From Flavivirga aquatica (GTDB lineage: Bacteria > Bacteroidota > Bacteroidia > Flavobacteriales > Flavobacteriaceae), in assembly GCF_001747085.1 (NCBI RefSeq), contig NZ_MDJD01000049.1, positions 122,857 through 186,856 of the forward strand: a stretch of 64,000 nucleotides of DNA. The letters run 5' to 3'. Within the stretch, counting starts at the first letter, position 1; each line of letters opens with the position of its first letter. The notes under the pieces were generated by a model. It ran no database searches. It was not told the origin of the DNA and saw only the letters and a program-made list of their open reading frames with translations. The position numbers and the translations under genes are program-made. Shown piece after piece: positions 53,288 through 63,062 of this stretch.

Positions 53288-56200
53288 TTAAAAATTAAAT
53301 CCTAAAGTATAAAAATCATCTTCTTTCGTTATTCGTTTTCTTGTCTTATGTTTTATTGTTTCTATGGTGTCATCAATAATTTCATTGTCGGTCATAGAGC
53401 CATCTATGTAAATACTGTTTTTGTAAAAAACTTTTGTGTTAATCTCATTGTTGTTTGGTTTTATAAAGGATATACAATGTAGATATGTATTGCTGTTATA
53501 AGGTGTTATTGTTTTTTGTTTGTAGGTATACATTATAATGGATTCATTTTTATCTGTTTTAAATTCTTTTTCGCCTATATATAATAAGGAATCTTTTTCT
53601 TGATAATTTGATATGTGCAATAATATAGATCTAGCATAGTCTTTTTGAGTTATGCCGTATTTATTAAAATTTAGCTTATTCCTTTTTAATACCTCAACAG
53701 TATACCATAGGTTTTTAGGGCTTTTAATTGTTTTTTCTATGAGTTTTAAGGGAGTATCTTCATTCTTTTTCTTTAAAAGCATGTAATATTTAGTTAAGGC
53801 TTTGGTATTGTTGCTTATTAAAAATTTTTCAAAAAAATCAATGGCGGTTTTTTCTTTTCTAAAAGGAAAAATAAGTTTGACATAGTTTTCTATAGTGTCA
53901 TCATAGTGTTTTGAGTAAGTGTGGTTTTTTATTGAATTTAAGCTTCTTTTTACTTCAATTTTTGCATCATTTATAATTTGATTTTTGTATTTTTTATAAA
54001 GTTTTGGTTTTATAAAAGCACTATCTTTTAATGTTGCTAATAGTTTATAAATGGGTTTTTTGTATTCTTTAATAGTTGAATATTTCAAAAGATTGGGGAA
54101 TAAATGTTTTTTGAGCTGAAGTGAATCTCTTTGAAGAAGAAAATGATAGCTTCCTCTGGTTGTTATTAGGGGTAAGTCTTTTTCAATTAATTCCATCATT
54201 AAATTATAAGATTCAATATTGTTTTTATTTAATAGGGCTTTTAATATAGCAGATTGGGTTTTAGGATCTGAGTAAGATTTTAAATATAAATGTTTAAAAA
54301 AAGGATTAATTTTTTTGTTATTTAAGAATCCTAATTCCTTTATTAAATTCGTTTTTATATTAATTCTGTCCGTAGGAAAATCGAAATTTTTAATAACATC
54401 TATAATGTCATCTACATTATGTTCTTTAAACTTAATTTTTGAATAAACTTTTAAAACTAAGCTATCATTTTCTTTTAAGGCTTTAAAAAAAATAGCTGTT
54501 TTGTCATCAAATATGGTTTTGCCAAGAAGTGTATCTTTTGGTGTGAATGATTGATAGAATTCAGTTATAAATTTCGAAGGCTTTGTGATGCTGTCTGTGA
54601 GTGTTTTTAGTTTATAAAGGACACCTTGCTTAAGAATGTTTTTTACTAAGATTGTTTTAGCGCTACTAGTGTCTTTTATGTGATAAGAGTATGTATAGGT
54701 GTTACTTTTTTTATCTTTCTTTTTATTAGATAAAATTAATTTTTTCTGATCGAGAAATGGGTTTTTAAAAAGAGTTTCTTTATCGAGCGAGTTCCAAAGA
54801 CTATCTATATTATGAAACATCTGTAAATCGTGATATTTCTTTCTAGTTATATATATTTGCTCATTTGCTTTTGTTCTATAAAAAGTTTCTTTATTTGTTT
54901 CGTCATAAGTTTTTTTCTGTCTATTTGTATATGACGGAATATATATGGGTTTTGTATTTGTGTTAACAGAGAAATACAGGGATGTGTCTGTTACTTTTTT
55001 AAAATTATTATAAGTGATATTGTTAAATTGAAAAGAATTAAAATAAGTAGCTGCTTTTTTTTCATTGTTACCAATATAACCAAGTAAATAGTATGAATCA
55101 TCTTTAACGATGCTCTTAAGATGTAATTGTTTGCTAGATAATGAGTCTAGTTTGGCTCTAGAGATATAGCTTTTGTATAGTTCATTTTTAAAAGATCCGC
55201 TTGTTTCTTTAATTTTTAAATATTTATAGAAACTATGGTGAATTTGTTTAGCCTCGAATTTGTCTTCTTCAATATAACTTATGTCATGAACAGGAGATTC
55301 TTGGGCAAAATAAATATCATTATTAATTTTACCTTGAATTAGTTTTTTGCCAGAATTATTAATGTTTCCAGAAGTATAATATTTCGGAAATTCTATACTA
55401 TACTTATTATAAGGAGATGTAAATGTGTGTACTTTGTTAGTGTTTTTCTTAAAAGATATAGAGTTAAAAATATCTTTTTCGTAATTTAAAACATAGTCTT
55501 TTTTTCCTCCAAATTTTATAATGACTATTTCTAAAGGTGTTTTGTAGATGTGATATTTTTGATAATCACCTTTTTTTGTTTTATTAAGTATACTAATTCC
55601 TGAAAATGGTTGTGTGAGTTTCTCTTTTTTTATAATATCACCAGGAATATCCTCATAAAGTAAATTGTCTATTTTTTGTAATGAAATTGGCTTTTCATGA
55701 GGTAGATATTCAAAAGTATTTATTCTGGTAATAGTTAAAAAAGCACCATTAGTCATATCTGGAGCTAAATAATATTTTAATCCAGCATGAGAAAATTCTC
55801 TTAATATATCAAAACTTTTAATGGTAAGGAATTTGTCTGGGGTAGACTGTAATGTTAGTTCTGGTTTAATTAATAAATTGTCCAGTTTGTTTTTTTCATG
55901 TTTACCAAAAGTTGTTTGTTTGGAAACTAAAGGTTTAACAGTGTAGCCTTTTTCTATAAGCATATTAATTATTCCCTTTTTTCCAGGTAAATGAGCTGCT
56001 CCAATACCAGAGAATATAGATTTGCTATGCATTAAAGAATCTAAAACATTTACCATATTTTTATTTCTTTTGTATAGCATATGTTCTCTAAAAAAAGGTG
56101 TGTTAACAGCATTTCCAATAGAGTCAAGTAGGTCTAAGTTGCGTTCTCTATATGTGTTTTCTTGAATAAAATAAGGATTCTCTCTTGTAAAAAGTTTTTG

Positions 56201-56764
56201 TAGCCAAGTATCTGGTTTTTTCTTAGTAGGATTGTAGCTAGCTTTAGTGGTTAAATATCTGGATTCTGCTAAGTTTTCCAAGCTAATTATGGGTTTTTTT
56301 TGCTTTTTTCCTGCTTGATAAATAAACATATCTAAATATGTTTCCTCTTCAAAATTATCAGATCCAAAATCTTTTCTGTACAAGTAACCTTCAATTAATC
56401 TACTGTCAATTCTAATACTATTTCTAATAGTTAATTGGTTTGGGTGTTCTAGTTTAAATAAGTTGGTGTAAAAGTTATTATTATAAGAGTTGTTTGTTGG
56501 GTTAAACATTGAATTATTATAATTAAACTCTAGCCAAGTAGAAGGATCGGACTCTAATGCAATACATTCGCTTTTGTTTAATGCTTTATAAAAAACATCA
56601 TCTAACCTAAAAGCTACTTTTTTGCTTACATGCATGGTGCCATATAAGAATGATGATTTTTCTAAACCATTGCCAGATACTTCCCAAAGAAGGCTTTGGT
56701 ACTTTTGTTGAGCGAAGTTGTAAGTTGAAATAAATAAAATTAAAAGGTGTAAAATCCTTTTCAT
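53288..56764 (-). CDS. Large TraB/GumN-type exported protein
   Basis: A signal peptide (ILHLLILFISTYNFAQ) is followed by a TraB/GumN domain (about 22-300), with SSFLYGTMHVSKK and, at its end, FSGIGAAHLPGKKGIINMLIEKGYTV, the two diagnostic motifs. The family includes putative metalloproteases with the GTMH histidine. The remaining 850 residues are unassigned: a beta-rich stretch to about 700 and then a helical, possibly HEAT-like region (about 830-1020). 1158 residues is much longer than the usual 280-350. The role is unknown; membrane attachment is not obvious. Confidence 0.8.
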   Translation of the reverse strand: MKRILHLLILFISTYNFAQQKYQSLLWEVSGNGLEKSSFLYGTMHVSKKVAFRLDDVFYKALNKSECIALESDPSTWLEFNYNNSMFNPTNNSYNNNFYTNLFKLEHPNQLTIRNSIRIDSRLIEGYLYRKDFGSDNFEEETYLDMFIYQAGKKQKKPIISLENLAESRYLTTKASYNPTKKKPDTWLQKLFTRENPYFIQENTYRERNLDLLDSIGNAVNTPFFREHMLYKRNKNMVNVLDSLMHSKSIFSGIGAAHLPGKKGIINMLIEKGYTVKPLVSKQTTFGKHEKNKLDNLLIKPELTLQSTPDKFLTIKSFDILREFSHAGLKYYLAPDMTNGAFLTITRINTFEYLPHEKPISLQKIDNLLYEDIPGDIIKKEKLTQPFSGISILNKTKKGDYQKYHIYKTPLEIVIIKFGGKKDYVLNYEKDIFNSISFKKNTNKVHTFTSPYNKYSIEFPKYYTSGNINNSGKKLIQGKINNDIYFAQESPVHDISYIEEDKFEAKQIHHSFYKYLKIKETSGSFKNELYKSYISRAKLDSLSSKQLHLKSIVKDDSYYLLGYIGNNEKKAATYFNSFQFNNITYNNFKKVTDTSLYFSVNTNTKPIYIPSYTNRQKKTYDETNKETFYRTKANEQIYITRKKYHDLQMFHNIDSLWNSLDKETLFKNPFLDQKKLILSNKKKDKKSNTYTYSYHIKDTSSAKTILVKNILKQGVLYKLKTLTDSITKPSKFITEFYQSFTPKDTLLGKTIFDDKTAIFFKALKENDSLVLKVYSKIKFKEHNVDDIIDVIKNFDFPTDRINIKTNLIKELGFLNNKKINPFFKHLYLKSYSDPKTQSAILKALLNKNNIESYNLMMELIEKDLPLITTRGSYHFLLQRDSLQLKKHLFPNLLKYSTIKEYKKPIYKLLATLKDSAFIKPKLYKKYKNQIINDAKIEVKRSLNSIKNHTYSKHYDDTIENYVKLIFPFRKEKTAIDFFEKFLISNNTKALTKYYMLLKKKNEDTPLKLIEKTIKSPKNLWYTVEVLKRNKLNFNKYGITQKDYARSILLHISNYQEKDSLLYIGEKEFKTDKNESIIMYTYKQKTITPYNSNTYLHCISFIKPNNNEINTKVFYKNSIYIDGSMTDNEIIDDTIETIKHKTRKRITKEDDFYTLGFNF

Positions 56765-56920
56765 AAAAAAGAAATTATTTAATTAGTTTAGAATATGGGT
56801 TTGGTGGGCGAATATATAAATATAAGTATTTTAAGACAAGGAGGTCAATTACAAATTAGCAAAGTCTAGTTTCCAATTTGCGAAACATATTATTTTAATG
56901 TCTATTACAAATTAGTATTG

Positions 56921-56928
56921 TATTTTTG
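56921..56928 (+). promoter_or_regulatory. -7 box for hemH (TATTTTTG)
   Basis: A perfect TAnnTTTG, 22 bases before the ferrochelatase ATG. The same spacing is seen upstream of hemA. No -33 TTG is found in the usual window. Confidence 0.4.
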
Positions 56929-56950
56929 TAATATAAAATAATTACCACGC

Positions 56951-57982
56951 ATGAAAGGAGTATTACTCGTAAACCTTGGTTCGCCAGAGAGTCCAGAACC
57001 AAAGGATGTAAAAAAATATTTAGGTGAATTTTTAATGGATGAGCGCGTTATAGATGTGCCATTATGGGCGAGAAATTTACTGGTAAAAGGGATTATTTTA
57101 AATACAAGACCTAAAGCCTCTGCTGCTGCTTATAAAAAAATATGGTGGGAAGAAGGTTCTCCACTTATTGTACTCTCAGAAAGGCTTCAAAATAAAGTAC
57201 AAGAACAAGTTGAGTATCCTGTAGCATTAGCCATGCGTTATGGAAGCATGACTATTAAAAAAGGTTTTCAGGAATTGGTTGATAAAGGGGTTAAAGAAGT
57301 GTTGTTGTTTCCACTATATCCACAGTTTGCTATGGCAACTACAGAAACCATAACCGTTTTAGCCGAAGAAATTCGTCAAGACTATTTTCCTAATTTAAAA
57401 ATAGAATCTGTTCCTGCGTTTTATAACAAGCCAGATTATATAGAGGTGCTTGCTAATTCAATAAAAAAGCATTTGGCAGATAAAAAATACGACCATATAT
57501 TATTTTCGTACCATGGCGTACCAGAACGACATATTAAAAAAAGTGATGTAACCAAATCACATTGTAAAATAGATGGGAGCTGTTGTGTAACACCATCAAA
57601 AGCCCATGAATATTGCTATAAACATCAATGTTTAGAGGTAACTAGGTTGGTGGCCGAAAAGCTTCAATTTAAAGGAGGCACTTTCTCTACATCGTTTCAA
57701 TCGCGTTTAGGTTTCGATCCTTGGCTACTACCATATACAGATAGAACTATTGAACGTTTAGGTAAACAAGGCATTAAAAATATGGCTATAATAACGCCAG
57801 CGTTTGTTAGTGATTGTTTAGAGACATTAGAAGAAATAGCCATGGAAGGTAAAGAGATTTTTCATGAAATGGGAGGAGATCACTTTACGACAGTACCATG
57901 CTTAAATGATGACGCAGAATGGGTCATGTTACTTTCTAAATGGATTAAAACCTGGGCAGAACAACCTATTAAAGTAAATTAA
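56951..57982 (+). CDS. hemH: Ferrochelatase
   Basis: Inserts Fe2+ into protoporphyrin IX, the last step of protoheme synthesis. It opens with VLLVNLGSPESPEPKDVKKYLGEFLMD, and the conserved FSYHGVPERH holds the metal-site His. KSHCKIDGSCCVTPSKAHEYCYKHQC is the Cys-rich insert typical of Bacteroidota forms. The late acidic motif DCLETLEEIAMEGKE is intact. At 343 residues it is full length. hemJ begins two bases after its stop, so they form an operon. Confidence 0.97.
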   Translation: MKGVLLVNLGSPESPEPKDVKKYLGEFLMDERVIDVPLWARNLLVKGIILNTRPKASAAAYKKIWWEEGSPLIVLSERLQNKVQEQVEYPVALAMRYGSMTIKKGFQELVDKGVKEVLLFPLYPQFAMATTETITVLAEEIRQDYFPNLKIESVPAFYNKPDYIEVLANSIKKHLADKKYDHILFSYHGVPERHIKKSDVTKSHCKIDGSCCVTPSKAHEYCYKHQCLEVTRLVAEKLQFKGGTFSTSFQSRLGFDPWLLPYTDRTIERLGKQGIKNMAIITPAFVSDCLETLEEIAMEGKEIFHEMGGDHFTTVPCLNDDAEWVMLLSKWIKTWAEQPIKVN

Positions 57983-57984
57983 TT

Positions 57985-58533
57985 ATGGAGTACTATAATT
58001 ATATAAAATCATTTCACTTAATTTTTGTCATCACTTGGTTTGCAGGACTGTTTTATATCCCTCGTTTGTTTGTCTATCAAATAGAAGCCTTTCATAAACC
58101 CTCACCAGAAAAAGAAATTTTAGGTAAACAACTTAAGCTTATGTCTAAACGCTTATGGTTTATCATTACATGGCCATCTGCTGTTTTAGCAACAGTATTT
58201 GCTATTTGGTTAATGATATTACAACCATTATGGTTAGAAGAACCTTGGATGCACGTTAAATTAGGCTTTGTGGCTTTACTTATTATTTATCATCTTAAAA
58301 CACATCAATATTATAAGCAATTACAAAACGATGTAGTTAAAAAAACATCTAGTTTTATGCGTATTTGGAATGAAGGTGCAACATTTATTTTATTTGCAGT
58401 TGTATTTTTAGTTATTTTAAAAAGTGCTATTAACTGGGTGTGGGGAGTAGTTGGTATTATTGTTTTAGGAATTCTTATTATGTTAGGTTTTAAAGTTTAT
58501 AAGAACATACGCGATAAAAACCCCGAAGCTTAA
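57985..58533 (+). CDS. hemJ: Protoporphyrinogen IX oxidase HemJ
   Basis: A 182-residue membrane protein with four hydrophobic helices and the family signature YIKSFHLIFVITWFAGLFYIPRLFVY (conserved His11). HemJ oxidises protoporphyrinogen IX to protoporphyrin IX and replaces HemG and HemY in many bacteria. The gene order hemH-hemJ, with the product of one feeding the other, supports the call. A dispersed repeat follows the stop. Confidence 0.92.
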   Translation: MEYYNYIKSFHLIFVITWFAGLFYIPRLFVYQIEAFHKPSPEKEILGKQLKLMSKRLWFIITWPSAVLATVFAIWLMILQPLWLEEPWMHVKLGFVALLIIYHLKTHQYYKQLQNDVVKKTSSFMRIWNEGATFILFAVVFLVILKSAINWVWGVVGIIVLGILIMLGFKVYKNIRDKNPEA

Positions 58534-58572
58534 GAGAAATTTCAATTTTTCAAACTTAGGTAAATACTTTTA

Positions 58573-58668
58573 TGGGCGTTACCCAAGGGTCGGGCTTTCA
58601 CTACTCGCTTTCTTGTTTTTTAGAAAAACAAAAAGAGCTCAAACATACCGTTTAATCCCTAACGCAAC
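58573..58668 (+). repeat. Dispersed GGGCGTTACC/GCAACC repeat, copy 2
   Basis: TGGGCGTTACC, GGTCGGGCTTTC, a T-run/A-run hairpin and AATCCCTAACGCAACC follow in the same order as in copy 1 at 10023-10106 (opposite strand). The ends are conserved while the middle differs, including a GATGCCGCTTC versus ACATACCGTTT change. It lies just after hemJ. Confidence 0.75.
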
Positions 58669-58768
58669 CAACATGTTAACTAGCTGTTACTTTTTATACC
58701 TATCTTATTAAGTGCTTTGGTTTGATTATTGTTATATTTAAGCTAATGAAAAAATAAATTTAGTATAG

Positions 58769-60226
58769 TTGAAACGAAAAAAACTTTCATTACGAACTCG
58801 TATTTTTTTAACAATGATATTGTTAGTCCTCTTAGGGTCTATACTAATTTCTGCAGTAGCTATCTATCAATATAAAGAGCAAAGTCAAGATTATCATAAA
58901 GGGCGTTTAGAACGTAAGGAAGAAAATATTCAAAAGCACCACAAACGTATTCTAAATGGTAGGCAAAATACATGGGAAGTTAAAACAGAAAACATTCCAT
59001 TAATTTTTAAAGAAGAAATCTACAATATTGCAGATATACACAAACTTCAAATTAATTTATATGATTTAGATGGTTCCTTATTAATATCATCAAAAGCAGG
59101 TTTACGAAGCAATGGTGTAGACAAGTGTATTAAAATTGAAGTTTTAAATGCTATTTCAAACAGTGCAACTCACAGGTTTGTAGATAAACATAAAGAAAAT
59201 GGCGAGACATTTCAGTCGTCCTATACTTATATTACAGATCAAAAATCTAAGCCAATAGCTATATTAAATTTACCATACCTGGAGAAAGACGACTTTCTAT
59301 CTAAAGAGTTACAGGAATTTTTACAACGTATTAGTGTTGCATTTATGGTTGTTCTATTTACTGCAATAACAATAGCTTTCTTGTTATCTAAATATATCAC
59401 TAAGTCTTTAAAAACAATTAGTGATAAAATTAATACAACAAGACTTGAAAAACGTAATAAAAAAATTGATGTTGATGAAACTAGTGAGGAAATCTCAGCT
59501 CTGGTTACCTCCTATAATAGTATGATTGATGAGCTTGAAGAAAGTGCCGTACAATTGGCGAAAAGTGAAAGAGAGCAAGCGTGGAGAGAAATGGCAAAAC
59601 AAGTAGCGCATGAAATTAAAAACCCATTAACACCCATGCGTTTAACGGTACAAAATTTCCAACGTAAGTTTAATCCAGAAGATGAGAATATTCATTTAAA
59701 AGTAGACGAATACAGTAAAACAATTATACAGCAAATAGATACGATGAGTTCAATTGCATCAGCATTTTCAAATTTTGCTAAAATGCCAGCGCAACAAAAT
59801 GAAACCTTAAATGTGGTGAAAATTGTAAAATTAGCTTTAGATATTTTTAATGAAGATTATATTTTTTTTGCAGCAGATGCCGAGGAGATTATAGCGAAAT
59901 TTGATAGAACACAACTTATACGTGTAGTTACTAATTTAGTTAAAAATGGAATTCAATCCATACCAGAAGGCAAAACGCCAAAAATTGTAATTAATGTTGG
60001 TATGAACCATAATAATGTAGTCATTACTGTGGCAGATAATGGTTCTGGAGTTTTGGAAGAAAATAAAGAAAAAGTGTTTGAGCCAAAGTTTACAACTAAA
60101 ACAAGTGGTATGGGACTTGGTTTAGCTATGGTTAAAAATATGCTAGAAACCTATAAAGGGAGTATTACATTTATTTCGGAAAAAGATAGGGGAACCACAT
60201 TTAAAGTTGAATTCCCTAAAGAATAA
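58769..60226 (+). CDS. Sensor histidine kinase (NtrY-like HAMP kinase)
   Basis: Two membrane helices (about 12-32 and 189-207) flank a periplasmic sensor. A HAMP-like linker and a HisKA domain with [13 protein letters not shown] (His281) follow. The HATPase has [24 protein letters not shown] and [15 protein letters not shown]. No response regulator gene is next to it, so it is an orphan here. The start is TTG at 58769, directly before a Lys/Arg-rich N-terminus that fits the positive-inside rule. Confidence 0.93.
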   Translation: MKRKKLSLRTRIFLTMILLVLLGSILISAVAIYQYKEQSQDYHKGRLERKEENIQKHHKRILNGRQNTWEVKTENIPLIFKEEIYNIADIHKLQINLYDLDGSLLISSKAGLRSNGVDKCIKIEVLNAISNSATHRFVDKHKENGETFQSSYTYITDQKSKPIAILNLPYLEKDDFLSKELQEFLQRISVAFMVVLFTAITIAFLLSKYITKSLKTISDKINTTRLEKRNKKIDVDETSEEISALVTSYNSMIDELEESAVQLAKSEREQAWREMAKQVAHEIKNPLTPMRLTVQNFQRKFNPEDENIHLKVDEYSKTIIQQIDTMSSIASAFSNFAKMPAQQNETLNVVKIVKLALDIFNEDYIFFAADAEEIIAKFDRTQLIRVVTNLVKNGIQSIPEGKTPKIVINVGMNHNNVVITVADNGSGVLEENKEKVFEPKFTTKTSGMGLGLAMVKNMLETYKGSITFISEKDRGTTFKVEFPKE

Positions 60227-60265
60227 TTTAATCTTGTAGAAGCAGTAATCTTAATTAATAATGCT

Positions 60266-61048
60266 ATGAATTACAATAATATCCTTTCAGAAAAAGAAAA
60301 TAGTATAAACACCATTACTATTAACCGTCCAAAGAAGTTAAATGCTCTAAACAAGGAGACTATTCAAGAATTACATAAAGCCTTCAAAATAGCTAATGAA
60401 GATGATGCCATTAAGGTTATAATAGTTACAGGAAGCGGAGAAAAAGCATTTATAGCTGGAGCAGATATTAGCGAATTTGCAGATTTTAATGTTGAAGAAG
60501 GATCAAATTTGGCAGCAAAAGGACAAGAATTATTGTTTAATTTTATTGAAAATCTATCAACGCCAGTTATAGCGGCAGTAAACGGTTTTGCGCTTGGTGG
60601 GGGTTTGGAGCTAGCAATGGCGTGTCATTTTAGAGTAGCTAGTGATAATGCTAAATTAGGGCTGCCAGAAGTATCGCTAGGAGTAATTCCGGGATATGGA
60701 GGCACCCAGCGATTACCTCAATTAATAGGAAAAGGGAGGGCTATGGAGCTTATTATGACAGCAGGCATGATAGATGCTAATCAAGCATTAGCTTACGGGT
60801 TAGTAAATCATGTAACCACACAAGAAGAACTTATTTCGCTTAGTGAAAAAATAGCAACTAAGATTTCTCGTAATTCTTCTGTTGCAATAGGAGCAGCAAT
60901 TAAATCTATAAATGCTAACTTTAAAGAAGGGGCTAATGGCTTTGATGTGGAAATTCAAGAATTTGGCAACTGTTTTGGTACAGAAGATTTTAAAGAAGGA
61001 ACTACTGCTTTTTTAGAAAAACGAAAAGCAAATTTTACTGGAAAATAA
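60266..61048 (+). CDS. Enoyl-CoA hydratase / crotonase family
   Basis: Adds water across the double bond of enoyl-CoA in beta-oxidation. The oxyanion loop GADISEFADF and the crotonase core ALGGGLELAMACHFRVASDNAKLGLPEVSLGVIPGYGGTQRLP are both intact, the latter with both catalytic glutamates (in GGGLELA and LPEVSLG). At 260 residues it has the normal size. It stands alone between a histidine kinase and a radical SAM gene, so no operon context refines its substrate. Confidence 0.93.
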   Translation: MNYNNILSEKENSINTITINRPKKLNALNKETIQELHKAFKIANEDDAIKVIIVTGSGEKAFIAGADISEFADFNVEEGSNLAAKGQELLFNFIENLSTPVIAAVNGFALGGGLELAMACHFRVASDNAKLGLPEVSLGVIPGYGGTQRLPQLIGKGRAMELIMTAGMIDANQALAYGLVNHVTTQEELISLSEKIATKISRNSSVAIGAAIKSINANFKEGANGFDVEIQEFGNCFGTEDFKEGTTAFLEKRKANFTGK

Positions 61049-61321
61049 TTAAGCCGTTATTATAAAAGCTTATCAATTAGCTGTGTTTTTATGTTTTAAG
61101 GATATAAAAGATGTCACCTCTTATCTTTAGTCTAATTTGATTTTTTGTTTTAAATGTTTGATTTATAGTGTTTATTGGTTTTTTTGTGAGAATTTAAATT
61201 ACAATTTTGCTACAATATGTAGTTTGTTAATAAACCATTTTTGCTTTAATCATTTTTGAGTAAATAATAAATTAATTTTATAGAGCGACTTACTCCAGTT
61301 TGCATTCTAAACTTTATTATT

Positions 61322-62395
61322 ATGAAGCTCAAGCCACCTATTAAAGGACGAGGAGCACAACTTAATATTCATAACCGTTTCTTTCAATTAAGTCATGAAA
61401 TGCGTGATGATTTTTTAGAATTTTGTCAAAAAGAAGGCGAAGAAGCCGATAAAAATAAAACACTTTATTTGGAAGTTTTTCCAAAAACAATAGTCAATAA
61501 AATAGAAAGTCCAGATGTTGGTATGTCGTATTCTATGAATCCATATCAAGGCTGTGAGCATGGTTGTATTTATTGTTATGCTAGAAATTCACATGAATAT
61601 TGGGGCTACAGTGCAGGTTTAGATTTTGAACGCCGCATTTTGGTAAAAAAAGACGCTCCTAAGTTATTAGAAGCTCTATTAAAAAAGAAAAGTTGGAAAG
61701 CTCATACTATAGTTATGTCTGGGAATACAGATTGTTATCAACCAGCAGAAAAGCAATTTGAAATCACTAGACAATGTTTAGAGTTGTTTTTAAAATATAG
61801 ACACCCAATAGGTATTATTACAAAAAACGCTTTAATTCTTCGCGATTTAGATCTTTTAAGGGCTCTAGCGGAAGATAATTTAATAACAGTGAATATATCT
61901 ATTACATCGTTATCGGAAGATACTAGGCGTATTTTAGAGCCTAGAACAACGACTATAAGCAAGCGTTTAGGAACAGTAAAAGTGTTGAGTGAAAATGGAG
62001 TTCCAGTTAATGTCATGCTTGCCCCTATTATCCCGTCAATAAATAGTCATGAAATATTGCCTTTAGCTAAAATGGCTTCAGAGCATGGAGCGCTATCAAT
62101 AGGGCATACTATTGTTAGATTAAATGGAGCGATTGGAGAAATTTTTTCAGATTGGATAAAAAAAACAATGCCAGATAGGGCAGATAAAGTGTTACATCAA
62201 ATAGAAAACTGTCATGGAGGAAATTTAAATGATAGTCGTTATAAAACCAGAATGCGAGGAGAAGGTAAAATAGCAGAGCAAATTAATAATTTGGTAAGAC
62301 TAGCAAGACACAAGTATTTTAAGGGAAGTAAAATGCCTAAACTTAATTTGGATTTGTATGAGCAATCCAAAGATGGTCAGTTAAAATTGTTTTAA
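61322..62395 (+). CDS. PA0069-type radical SAM protein
   Basis: The 4Fe-4S cluster motif is CEHGCIYC (Cys78, Cys82, Cys85), followed by YARNSHEYWGYSAGLDFERRILVK, a hallmark of the PA0069/SplB-like branch of radical SAM enzymes. The rest is the expected TIM-barrel sequence (IVMSGNTDCYQPAEKQFEITRQCLE, GIITKNALILRDLDLL). Its reaction is not known. Relation to spore photoproduct lyase is by fold only. A terminator follows at 62402-62426. Confidence 0.9.
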   Translation: MKLKPPIKGRGAQLNIHNRFFQLSHEMRDDFLEFCQKEGEEADKNKTLYLEVFPKTIVNKIESPDVGMSYSMNPYQGCEHGCIYCYARNSHEYWGYSAGLDFERRILVKKDAPKLLEALLKKKSWKAHTIVMSGNTDCYQPAEKQFEITRQCLELFLKYRHPIGIITKNALILRDLDLLRALAEDNLITVNISITSLSEDTRRILEPRTTTISKRLGTVKVLSENGVPVNVMLAPIIPSINSHEILPLAKMASEHGALSIGHTIVRLNGAIGEIFSDWIKKTMPDRADKVLHQIENCHGGNLNDSRYKTRMRGEGKIAEQINNLVRLARHKYFKGSKMPKLNLDLYEQSKDGQLKLF

Positions 62396-62401
62396 AATAA
62401 A

Positions 62402-62426
62402 AAAGTGAGCCATTACAGCTCACTTT
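62402..62426. terminator. Bidirectional terminator between radical SAM and secreted protein genes
   Basis: AAAGTGAGC, a seven-base loop and GCTCACTTT form a 9-bp stem between two convergent genes. Its design closely matches the terminator at 63679-63707. Confidence 0.75.
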
Positions 62427-62450
62427 AACCAATTTAGTTAATATTAAACT

Positions 62451-63062
62451 TTAATTAATAATTTTTGAGAATTCTCTGTTTTCAGTTTTAACGACAATTT
62501 TATATGTGTTTTTTTCTAAATCTAACAGTTTGTAAACTTTTTCAATGTGTTTAGTGTCTTTAATTTTATCAGAATGAATTAATTCATAATTTGTTGAAAA
62601 AGCTGCATTATCTAGATAAATATCAATACTTAAAGGCTCTTTGTTTAATGAAAGCTTAGTAACAAAAACTAGGTGGTCATTAACTTTTATGTATGGCTTA
62701 AAGATTGTTTTTTCTAAATTCTTATCAAACATAACATTGCTAGAGTTAACAATAAATGGAACGGTATTAATTTCTAAATCTTTATCAAGTTCAAAAATAT
62801 ACGAACCATTTGGAAGTGATGTTAAATCAAAACCATTAGTGTAAACACCAGTTTGTTGTACAGTTTCTTTATATAATACAATACCATGGTTATCTTTAAT
62901 AGATATTAGGTTTCCTTGCTTTGCATTTGTCAAAGTAATAGAGGTTCTTTCAGAGTCATTCTTAATTGTATAGAATGAAACTTCACTAGCGAAACTTAAC
63001 AAGGTAGCAAACAGTGTTACCATTAAGATTCCTTTTTTGGAGTGTTTAAATACGTTTTTCAT
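62451..63062 (-). CDS. Small secreted protein, member A of a paralogous pair
   Basis: 203 residues with a signal peptide (ILMVTLFATLLSFASEV). A beta-rich domain with recurring GNLISIKDNHGIVLY and FELDKDLEI strands follows, ending in a region (DIYLDNAAFSTNYELIHSDKIKDTKH, YKLLDLEKNTYKIVV) that is clearly related to the end of the gene at 63740. It has no catalytic motif. It is probably exported to the periplasm or beyond. A TATATTTG box lies 29 bases before the start. Confidence 0.8.
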   Translation of the reverse strand: MKNVFKHSKKGILMVTLFATLLSFASEVSFYTIKNDSERTSITLTNAKQGNLISIKDNHGIVLYKETVQQTGVYTNGFDLTSLPNGSYIFELDKDLEINTVPFIVNSSNVMFDKNLEKTIFKPYIKVNDHLVFVTKLSLNKEPLSIDIYLDNAAFSTNYELIHSDKIKDTKHIEKVYKLLDLEKNTYKIVVKTENREFSKIIN

